From: Candidatus Aminicenantota bacterium
GTDB taxonomy: Bacteria > Acidobacteriota > Aminicenantia > UBA2199
Assembly: GCA_030671465.1 (NCBI GenBank)
Contig: DAOVIP010000065.1
Span: forward strand, 1 to 8,220
Length of the DNA stretch: 8,220 nt
Reading direction: 5' to 3'
Both the position numbers and the translations under genes were made by a program. The notes beneath the pieces are model-generated. The model saw nothing but the letters and a program-made list of their open reading frames with translations, made no database searches and was not told the origin of the DNA. Positions 1 to 5,887 of the stretch are shown piece after piece; positions within the stretch are counted from its first letter, which is position 1, and every line of letters starts with the position of its first letter.

Positions 1-243
1 GTAGTCGAAAGTAACTTGATTCTGGGCTTTTATCCAACTCTTTACCTTTTCAGCCCCCTCTTTCTCCAGCCAACGATAAGGGTCTTTGATCTTGGTACCG
101 AAATAGTCGTCTACCTGATCACCCTTTTCGGTTTTAGGATAGTCAAATGTCGGCTGATTTTTCTTTTCCTTATCTCCATAGCTTGCACCAGTTAAAAGTA
201 GAACCAGACTTAATAAAATAATGAAAACTCTCATTTTAAACAT
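1..243 (-). CDS. Prolyl oligopeptidase (S9A family), secreted, N-terminal fragment
   Basis: The first 81 codons of a gene that continues past the left edge. Residues 1-3 are followed by a basic residue and a hydrophobic core (RVFIILLSLVLLLTG), then small residues before a charged stretch, which is a typical cleavable Sec signal peptide; there is no lipobox cysteine. The mature start carries the conserved N-terminus of prolyl oligopeptidases: YPKTEKGDQVDDYFGTK, then DPYRWLE and WIKAQNQVTF. Family members are periplasmic or secreted serine peptidases that cut short peptides after proline. The catalytic Ser/Asp/His lie in the C-terminal hydrolase domain, outside the window, so intactness cannot be judged. 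The start is the ATG at 241-243, because a strong AGGAGG (252-257) sits 8 bases upstream; an in-frame ATG three codons later is less well placed. It has its own promoter at 294-322. Confidence 0.9.
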   Translation of the reverse strand, partial: MFKMRVFIILLSLVLLLTGASYGDKEKKNQPTFDYPKTEKGDQVDDYFGTKIKDPYRWLEKEGAEKVKSWIKAQNQVTFDY

Positions 244-251
244 AAACACTT

Positions 252-257
252 CCTCCT
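252..257 (-). promoter_or_regulatory. Ribosome binding site of the prolyl oligopeptidase gene
   Basis: A perfect AGGAGG read on the minus strand, 8 bases before the ATG at 241-243. It fixes the choice of the first of two nearby in-frame ATG codons. Confidence 0.85.
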
Positions 258-293
258 GTTTTTCGTATACGCACTTGAACTATCTACATCTAT

Positions 294-322
294 ATGTTAT
301 TGAATCAAAATTTATATGTCAA
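294..322 (-). promoter_or_regulatory. Sigma-70-type promoter for the prolyl oligopeptidase gene
   Basis: On the minus strand, a perfect -35 TTGACA (317-322) is followed after 17 bases by a -10 TAACAT (294-299, four of six consensus bases). Transcription would start near 287, leaving a leader of about 45 bases before the ATG. The -35 overlaps the end of a small unassigned open frame (312-491). Called from sequence pattern only. Confidence 0.6.
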
Positions 323-457
323 ATCTTTTTCTGAGATATTCATTGGCAGTAGATTGCCATAGATTTTGGATCAAGGGAAGGTTGGGTTTAATTAGCGCAT
401 AGCTTTGTTTAAATGTGGGATCCTTCAGCATTAATTCTTTAAAAATGGGCGCTGTGC

Positions 458-997
458 CTATTTCTTTAAATGGGAAAGGATTTGTAAAATTTCACTGATG
501 ATTTGGTTACGACTCTCCGGGGTTAAATTGAACACTCTGGCTTCAGGATTATTTTTTACTTCTGAAATAAGTCCTGGGCCCTTTTTTGCTACCGAAGCCA
601 GTATCAATTTGTCAGAAGCAAAAAGATAGCGTACTGTCTCCACAAATTTCTTAGAGAAGCATTCCATTTTACCGATTTCATCAATAACAAACAACTCAGC
701 CTGGCTTTGTTTAATATCCAGCACCGGGACTACAGCTTTCTCAAAACCTCGTACATCAACCCCGTATTTGCTTACTTTAAAAGGCCCCTTAAAATCAACA
801 TGAGCCAGTATCCCCTCCAATCCATCTAATCGGATCCAGCGAAAACCTAATCGTATACCATTCTGGCGAATCTCCTGGGTATAAAAACCGGCCAGATTAT
901 CCGGATTTAATTGGGAAATAATTTCCATTATGGCGGTGGTTTTGCCACATCCGGGTAAGCCGGTTAACAGAATTTTAGCTGATTTTGATGAAATCAT
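458..997 (-). CDS. THEP1-type nucleoside triphosphatase (NTPase_1 family)
   Basis: A small soluble P-loop NTPase of 179 residues, the usual length of the family. The Walker A motif GLPGCGKTT is at residues 13-21. Walker B, in the family's signature form LFVIDEIGKMECFS, is at about 102-115, with D106/E107 as the metal-binding and catalytic acidic pair. THEP1 enzymes from thermophiles hydrolyse several NTPs in vitro; the cellular role is not established. Related families occur beside molybdate genes, so a link to the neighbouring metallopterin enzyme is possible but only inferred. The frame is open two codons further to a TTG at 1001-1003. I prefer the ATG at 995-997, although neither start has a clear ribosome binding site. 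It is transcribed away from the ergothioneine operon, from its own promoter at 1085-1113. Confidence 0.88.
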   Translation of the reverse strand: MISSKSAKILLTGLPGCGKTTAIMEIISQLNPDNLAGFYTQEIRQNGIRLGFRWIRLDGLEGILAHVDFKGPFKVSKYGVDVRGFEKAVVPVLDIKQSQAELFVIDEIGKMECFSKKFVETVRYLFASDKLILASVAKKGPGLISEVKNNPEARVFNLTPESRNQIISEILQILSHLKK

Positions 998-1084
998 TGT
1001 CAAAATTAATTTTTAAGAACAGGTTTGAATATTTGAATTCCATTAGCAAGTTTTACAGCTAAATTGTTTTTAATTTTTAAGGAT

Positions 1085-1113
1085 ATTATGAAAACAATAT
1101 TATTGTTTGTCAA
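1085..1113 (-). promoter_or_regulatory. Promoter of the THEP1-type gene with a palindromic spacer
   Basis: On the minus strand, a perfect -35 TTGACA (1108-1113), a 17-base spacer (1091-1107) and a -10 CATAAT (1085-1090, five of six consensus bases). This is the strongest promoter-like sequence in the window. The spacer is almost entirely a palindrome (see the feature at 1092-1108). The predicted start near 1078 gives a leader of about 80 bases before the ATG at 997. Confidence 0.65.
1092..1108. promoter_or_regulatory. Possible operator: perfect 8-bp inverted repeat in a promoter spacer
   Basis: AAACAATA, one central base, then TATTGTTT: a perfect inverted repeat of 17 bp lying between the -35 and -10 of the THEP1 gene promoter and touching the last base of the -35. 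A dimeric repressor bound here would block RNA polymerase. Position and symmetry are seen in the sequence; function as an operator is inferred, and AT-rich DNA produces such palindromes by chance more often than mixed DNA. Confidence 0.4.
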
Positions 1114-1132
1114 CAGTAATTAAGCGGTCAAT

Positions 1133-1152
1133 TAATTTTCGGTAATTTTCGG
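1133..1152. repeat. Perfect 10-bp tandem duplication
   Basis: TAATTTTCGG occurs twice head to tail (1133-1142 and 1143-1152), directly followed by GGGGTCAGGTCT-like sequence (1151-1162). It lies between the THEP1 promoter and the end of the IS66 remnant and may be part of the insertion scar. No function is assigned. Confidence 0.5.
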
Positions 1153-1179
1153 GGTCAGGTCTAAAGAATAAAGAAATAT

Positions 1180-1353
1180 TTAATAATCTGATGGTTCTGA
1201 GAATATCTTCTTGGCTGTCTCAATAAGATTGTAAAAAAAAACACTGCCCCGGGCTTCTTCAGGTGTGATAGAAGACAACCATTTCTTTCTTCCAATTACA
1301 AAGGGCCGGATGGCATTCTCCAAAATCTTTAACAAATTTAAAATTTTCCCGTG
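1180..1353 (-). pseudogene. IS66-family transposase, decayed C-terminal remnant
   Basis: The minus-strand frame carries ENAIRPFVIGRKKWL followed by SSITPEEARGS and NLIETAKK...EPSDY. This is the C-terminal signature of IS66 transposases, including the region of the last catalytic acidic residue (the E of ENAIRPF). Just before it, HGKI followed by eight residues up to that E aligns without gaps to the family's HGKIEIDNN segment, but the conserved IDNN core is gone. The frame ends at Y, where intact members continue with a YLRYLF-like tail; a matching KYFFIL lies just beyond in another frame, which suggests a frameshift. The open frame continues upstream to a TTG at 1447-1449, but residues beyond about 1353 do not look like transposase. 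Only some 55 of about 500 residues remain, no terminal inverted repeats are visible, and it cannot encode an active enzyme. Confidence 0.8.
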
Positions 1354-1359
1354 AATTTG

Positions 1360-1388
1360 TTGAAATATACTCCGGCTCACACTAATAT
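1360..1388 (+). promoter_or_regulatory. Candidate promoter of the ergothioneine operon
   Basis: TTGAAA (1360-1365, five of six -35 consensus bases), a 17-base spacer, then TAATAT (1383-1388, four of six -10 bases). The predicted start near 1395 leaves a leader of about 70 bases before the ATG at 1465. It sits immediately upstream of the recognisable IS66 remnant, read in the opposite direction. It is the best candidate in the 115 bases before the gene but is only moderately close to consensus. Confidence 0.4.
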
Positions 1389-1447
1389 GTTTAACATAAA
1401 CCTTCTCTGACAGAATTAAAGGATTCCTTTGAGAACGGAAAATCGCC

Positions 1448-1453
1448 AAGGAG
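1448..1453 (+). promoter_or_regulatory. Ribosome binding site that fixes the start of the fusion gene
   Basis: AAGGAG lies 11 bases before the ATG at 1465. The reading frame is open further upstream to a TTG at 1429, but that codon lies before this site and has no binding site of its own. The ATG is therefore the likely start, giving 1125 rather than 1137 residues. Confidence 0.7.
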
Positions 1454-1464
1454 AAACGAACGGC

Positions 1465-4400
1465 ATGAAGGAAAAAAAGGGATTATGTGGAATATGCAAT
1501 GCCGGATGCTGGGTTGTTGCCAGTTATGACAAGAACGGACGCATCGTTAAGGTCAGAGCCGATGAGGATTCCCCCTTCGGAATGATATGCAAGATTGGCG
1601 AACACAGCCCGGACATCATATACTCCCGGGACCGGATTCTGCATCCACTTATCAGAAAAGGTGAAAAGGGAGATCAAGTTTTTGAAAAAATTTCCTGGGA
1701 TGATGCCTTGGGGATCGTGGTGGAAAAATTAAATACCATCAAGAAAAAATTCGGCCCGGAGGCTGCTGCCATATACACCGGAGTGGGGAGTTTCGAACAG
1801 TCCATTTGTGATGTCTATCAACCCAGGAAGGTAGCGGTATCCTCTGCCAACAGCATACTCTTTCCCTACGGTTCCCCCAATACAATGGGAGTGGGCGCGT
1901 TATGTTATGTTTCCTACGGCATGATTGCCCCCCATGTCACCATGGGCCAGATGTTCATCAATATGTTCTCGGAAATCGAAAACTCCGAACTTATCGTGGT
2001 GTGGGGAACCAACCCGGCAACCGATCTTCCTCCCATTGACATATACCGTATTTTAAAGGCCCGGCAGCGAAAGGCAGAGGTGGTAGTCATTGATCCCCGA
2101 AAAACCATGACCGTAAAATTAACCGGGGCCGAGTGGATTCCCATCCGGCCCGGTACTGATGGCGCACTGGCCCTGGGCTTATGCCAAGTACTAATTCAGG
2201 AGGAACTCTATGACACCGCCTTTGTTGAACACTGGACCCATGGATTTGAGGAATTCGCTTCATACGTTCAACATTATCGGCCGGAAGTCGTAGAACACAT
2301 CACCGGAATCCCCTCAGCACAAATTGTAAACCTAGCCAGGCGGATTGCCCGGGCCAAAGGCGTATCTCAATTGATGTATACCGGATTGGAGTATGCCAAT
2401 AGCGGGGTTCAAAATATTCGGGCCACTCTGGTTTTGTGGGCCCTAGCCGGACAGCTGGATGTTCCGGGCGGATTGTGTTTCAACATGAAAGAGAATCACT
2501 TTCCCATCAATCGGGAAAAAAATATTGCCAATCCGGACCGGGGTCCCAGACTGGGCCGGAATAAATTCCCGGTCTATATCAAATACCGGGATGAAGCCCA
2601 TGCCATTGCCCTTCCCGAATCGGTGTTAAACGGCAAGCCCTACCGGATCAGGCTGCTCATGATACTGGGAAGCTCAATCATCACCTCCTGGCCCAACCCG
2701 GATATCTGGAAAAAAACCCTGAACGCACTTGATTTTCTGGTTTGCATCAACCGGCAATTGACCGCAGATTGTGCCTATGCCGATCTGGTGTTGCCGGCAA
2801 CCACCTATTATGAAAACTTTTCCTATATGACTTATGGCTCCGTCTTTAAAATCAGGGAGCGGATGATCCCACCGCTGGGAGAAGCCCGGCCGGATGTAAT
2901 AATCCTGGCCGAACTGGCCCGGAAGCTGGGATACGGGCATCTCTACCCCCAGACCGAAACCGAACTCATATCCGATGTGCTCAGGAATTCTGGTTTTAGC
3001 CTGGAGGACATCCAAAAATCAGACGGAGCCGTATCCATTGAAACCCGCATGATGGAATACAGAAAATGGGAAAAAGGACTGTTGAGGGATGATGGTAAAA
3101 AAGGATTTAATACACCCTCGGGCAAGTTTGAGATTGCCAGCTCCATCCTTGAAGAATATGGTTATGATGCCATCCCCAGATACACAGAACCCAAGGAAGG
3201 ACCCTTAACCCAGCCGGCATTGTATGAAAAGTATCCCCTGATCTTTAATTCCGGGGCCAGAATCCGCAGCAGTTTTCACACCCAGCATCACCATATCAAG
3301 AAACTGCAAAAGGACCGGCCCGAACCGGCGGTTACCATCAACAGCCAGGATGCCCGGGAACGGAACATAAAAATGGGAGACATGGTCTGGATCAAGACCA
3401 AGCGGGGTTCAGTGAAGATGCGGGCCCTGGTGACCGACGATATTGTCAGGGGGGCCATAGATGCCAATCATTCAGGCGGAGGACCTCTGGGTTCCCGGGT
3501 CTGGCAGCAAGCCAATATTAACACGCTGACTGATCTGGATAATGTCGATCCCATTTCCGGTTTCCCGGTATACAAGTCCCTTTTGTGCGAGGTCATCAAA
3601 CTGGAAAACCAGGGCGATTCCCTGCCGGTTGATTCCGATGAGTTGCAGCTGGAGGAGTTGAACCTAACCGAACCGGATTCCACCTTCCAAACAGTATATC
3701 TGGACAACAATGCCACCACTCCCCTATTCCCTGAAGTCCAAAAGGCCATGATAGATACGATTCAATGTTTTGGCAACCCATCAAGCATCCACCACCTGGG
3801 TGTATCGTCAAGGAAACTGCTGGATGAATCCAGGCGTAAGGTGGCAGAACTGATCAACAGTCCGGCCAGACAAATTGTTTTCACCGGCAGCGGATCAGAG
3901 GCCAATAATCTGGCCATCAAAGGTATTGCTTTCGCCCTGTATCCGGAGAAAAACCATATTATCACCACCCACGTGGAACATCCCTCTGTTCTCAACGCCT
4001 GCCAGTGGCTTGAGAAGCGTGGATTTAAAATCTCTTATCTGGAAGTCGATGGGAACGGAAGAATTAAACTGGATCAACTCGCTGACCGGATCAATGAAAA
4101 AACCTGTCTGATCAGCATCCAATTGGCCAACAATGAAACCGGGACCATTCAACCCCTGAAAGAATGCATCAAAATAGCTCGGGAGAAAAAGGTTTACATC
4201 CACAGTGACGGGGTTCAGGCCATGGGTAAAATTCCAGTGGACATCCATCAACTGGATATTGACCTGTTAACCCTGTCCGCACATAAAATTCACGGTCCAA
4301 AAGGAGTGGGTGCGTTGTATATAAAGAAAAATATTCCAATTGAGGCACTCATCAACGGAGGAGGACAGGAAAGGGGACTTCGGTCCGGAACCGAAAACAT

Positions 4401-4842
4401 ACTGGAAATAATCGGCTTCGGTAAAGCGGTTGAAGGATACCCGGAATTGCTAAAAAAAATGAAAACCGTAGCCCGGCTCAGAGACCATCTGGAAAAGGGC
4501 ATTCAATCCACTATAAAAGGAACCCGGTTGAATGGCCACGGAAAATACCGCCTCCCCAATACATTGAATTTGACCTTTCCCGGAATAAGGGGCGAATCCC
4601 TGGTTCTGGAATTGGATAAAAGGGGAATATGTCTTTCTGCCGGTTCGGCATGCCACTCGGGTTCGGTAGCCCCATCCCCCACCCTGATCGCCATGGGACT
4701 GACTGAAGAGCAGGCCCACTGTTCGGTCCGATTCTCTCTGGGGTATCAGAATACAATCGAGGAAATCAACCGGGTGATTTCCACTATAAAGGCAATAATT
4801 CTCGAGTCAAAAAAAATAATTCGATTTGTATCCTGCCGGTAA
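1465..4842 (+). CDS. Metallopterin-dependent ergothioneine synthase (Mo/W oxidoreductase fused to cysteine desulfurase)
   Basis: One uninterrupted 1125-residue protein. Residues 1-713 form a complete DMSO-reductase-superfamily module. A [4Fe-4S] site is formed by C8-x2-C11-x3-C15 and C42. WGTNPATDLPP and IDPRKT are pterin-binding motifs, and C147 in GALCYVS sits where NapA-like enzymes have the cysteine that binds the metal. The C-terminal VTINSQDARERNIKMGD marks the molydop-binding barrel. After an acidic linker (about 714-743), residues 745-1120 form a full NifS/IscS-type cysteine desulfurase: YLDNNATTP, HVEHPSV, NNETGT, the PLP lysine K941 in SAHKIHGPKG, and the catalytic C1063 in SAGSACHSGS. 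The same two-module layout, with an acetylene-hydratase-related N-terminus, is known to me as the ergothioneine synthase of Caldithrix abyssi, which moves sulfur from cysteine to trimethylhistidine. Adjacency to egtD supports that role. There is no twin-arginine signal, so it should be cytoplasmic. Whether the metal is Mo or W cannot be seen. Confidence 0.9.
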   Translation: MKEKKGLCGICNAGCWVVASYDKNGRIVKVRADEDSPFGMICKIGEHSPDIIYSRDRILHPLIRKGEKGDQVFEKISWDDALGIVVEKLNTIKKKFGPEAAAIYTGVGSFEQSICDVYQPRKVAVSSANSILFPYGSPNTMGVGALCYVSYGMIAPHVTMGQMFINMFSEIENSELIVVWGTNPATDLPPIDIYRILKARQRKAEVVVIDPRKTMTVKLTGAEWIPIRPGTDGALALGLCQVLIQEELYDTAFVEHWTHGFEEFASYVQHYRPEVVEHITGIPSAQIVNLARRIARAKGVSQLMYTGLEYANSGVQNIRATLVLWALAGQLDVPGGLCFNMKENHFPINREKNIANPDRGPRLGRNKFPVYIKYRDEAHAIALPESVLNGKPYRIRLLMILGSSIITSWPNPDIWKKTLNALDFLVCINRQLTADCAYADLVLPATTYYENFSYMTYGSVFKIRERMIPPLGEARPDVIILAELARKLGYGHLYPQTETELISDVLRNSGFSLEDIQKSDGAVSIETRMMEYRKWEKGLLRDDGKKGFNTPSGKFEIASSILEEYGYDAIPRYTEPKEGPLTQPALYEKYPLIFNSGARIRSSFHTQHHHIKKLQKDRPEPAVTINSQDARERNIKMGDMVWIKTKRGSVKMRALVTDDIVRGAIDANHSGGGPLGSRVWQQANINTLTDLDNVDPISGFPVYKSLLCEVIKLENQGDSLPVDSDELQLEELNLTEPDSTFQTVYLDNNATTPLFPEVQKAMIDTIQCFGNPSSIHHLGVSSRKLLDESRRKVAELINSPARQIVFTGSGSEANNLAIKGIAFALYPEKNHIITTHVEHPSVLNACQWLEKRGFKISYLEVDGNGRIKLDQLADRINEKTCLISIQLANNETGTIQPLKECIKIAREKKVYIHSDGVQAMGKIPVDIHQLDIDLLTLSAHKIHGPKGVGALYIKKNIPIEALINGGGQERGLRSGTENILEIIGFGKAVEGYPELLKKMKTVARLRDHLEKGIQSTIKGTRLNGHGKYRLPNTLNLTFPGIRGESLVLELDKRGICLSAGSACHSGSVAPSPTLIAMGLTEEQAHCSVRFSLGYQNTIEEINRVISTIKAIILESKKIIRFVSCR

Positions 4843-4846
4843 GGAG
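4841..4846 (+). promoter_or_regulatory. Ribosome binding site of egtD, overlapping the upstream stop codon
   Basis: AAGGAG shares its two A's with the TAA stop (4840-4842) of the fusion gene. It is 7 bases before the ATG at 4854 but only 1 base before an in-frame ATG at 4848, so 4854 is the likely start. The overlap suggests translational coupling of the two genes. Confidence 0.8.
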
Positions 4847-4853
4847 AATGCCT

Positions 4854-5879
4854 ATGTGCTCAAAAAACAACCAGAATATCAGCCAGTTAGATTTCTTGGA
4901 TTTGCTGAACCAGAATATTCAACACCCCGAATTGCAGCAGAAATTTGCCATCGATGTGCTTATCGGGCTTTCCCATTCTCCCAAATGGCTTCCCTGTAAA
5001 TACATATATGATGAGCAGGGAAGTCATTTATTCGGGCAAATCATGAAGCTTCCGGAATACTATCTGACCAATTGTGAAACCGAAATTCTGGAAACACACA
5101 AAAGAAAAATTATTGATACCATTGGCAGGCAAAAGATCAACCTGGTGGAACTGGGGGCCGGCAATGGTGAAAAAACCAAAATCCTGTTGCAGGAGATGAT
5201 TGAAAAGAAGACACAATTTACCCTGATTCCCATTGATATCTCCCATACGGCCCTGGAAACGTTTAGTAAAAATTTGAAAGCCCGGATTCCCGGTATTCAT
5301 ATCAAGGGTTTGGTTTCCGAATATTTTAAAGGGCTGAAGTGGTTATCCAATCAAAATCACTGTACCAATGTGGTATTGTTTCTGGGATCTAATATCGGAA
5401 ATTTCGAACCCCCTGAAGCAGATGTGTTTCTGTCCAGCCTTTGGAATGCCTGTAATGACGGGGACTATCTCCTTATCGGTTTTGACCTGAAAAAGGATAT
5501 TCGTTTACTGTTGGATGCCTACAATGATTCAAAGGGGATCACCGCCCTATTCAACCTGAATCTGCTCAGCCGGATAAACCGGGAACTAGATGGCAACTTC
5601 AATTTGGATCAATTTAAATATTACGGCACCTATGATTCTTTTTCCGGGGCCATTAAAAGCTATTTGATCAGCCAGCAAAAACAATCCGTGACCATCGATA
5701 AATTGAGCCGGATATTCACATTTAAATCTTGGGAGTCAATTCATACAGAATCTTCTTACAAATATCTTATTGATGATATAGAAGAATTGGCCCAAAAAAA
5801 CGGTTTCGTTATTATTGAACATTTTTTCGATTCCAGATACTATTTTGTCGATTCCCTGTGGCAGGTACAAAAAAAATAA
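4854..5879 (+). CDS. egtD: L-histidine N-alpha-methyltransferase EgtD (EanA type)
   Basis: A SAM-dependent methyltransferase that adds three methyl groups to the alpha-amino group of histidine, giving trimethylhistidine (hercynine), the substrate of ergothioneine synthases. Length, 341 residues from the chosen start, is normal for stand-alone EgtD. Family landmarks, numbered from the alternative ATG at 4848: KYIYDEQGSHLFGQI...LPEYY (51-72), SAM motif LVELGAGNGEKT (99-110), IPIDIS (127-132), FLGSNIGNFEP (178-188, containing the histidine-binding Asn), GFDLKKD (211-217), AYNDSKGITALFNLNLL (224-240) and SIHTESSYKY (297-306, with the Glu and Ser that hold the substrate amino group). It follows the fusion gene by 11 bases and forms an operon with it. 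No egtB, egtC or egtE homologue is present. It is cytoplasmic, with no signal peptide or membrane segment. Confidence 0.93.
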   Translation: MCSKNNQNISQLDFLDLLNQNIQHPELQQKFAIDVLIGLSHSPKWLPCKYIYDEQGSHLFGQIMKLPEYYLTNCETEILETHKRKIIDTIGRQKINLVELGAGNGEKTKILLQEMIEKKTQFTLIPIDISHTALETFSKNLKARIPGIHIKGLVSEYFKGLKWLSNQNHCTNVVLFLGSNIGNFEPPEADVFLSSLWNACNDGDYLLIGFDLKKDIRLLLDAYNDSKGITALFNLNLLSRINRELDGNFNLDQFKYYGTYDSFSGAIKSYLISQQKQSVTIDKLSRIFTFKSWESIHTESSYKYLIDDIEELAQKNGFVIIEHFFDSRYYFVDSLWQVQKK

Positions 5880-5887
5880 ACCGCTAT

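Noticed and set aside
441..460. Hairpin-like sequence followed by TTTTT just after the THEP1-type stop codon
   Set aside because: The stem is only three base pairs (GGC/GCC), too weak to call a terminator.
1096..1175. Minus-strand open frame reading RPDPENYRKLIDRLITVDKQ
   Set aside because: It is short, has no start codon or binding site, partly arises from the 10-bp tandem repeat, and runs through the THEP1 gene promoter.
1903..1905. Possible selenocysteine at the metal-ligand site, as in formate dehydrogenases
   Set aside because: The codon is TGT (Cys147), not TGA, and there is no in-frame TGA anywhere in the gene.
1914..4756. Several minus-strand open frames of 60-120 codons inside the fusion gene
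   Set aside because: They are antisense shadows of a strongly coding region, with no family motifs and no ribosome binding sites.
1465..4842. Two separate genes (oxidoreductase plus nifS) merged by a sequencing error
   Set aside because: The frame is continuous, both modules are complete, the linker has no stop or usable start, and the fused layout matches a known enzyme type.
5851..5880. CCTG-TGG-CAGG hairpin beside an A-run at the end of egtD
   Set aside because: The stem is only 4 bp, and the A/T run is on the wrong side for termination in either direction.
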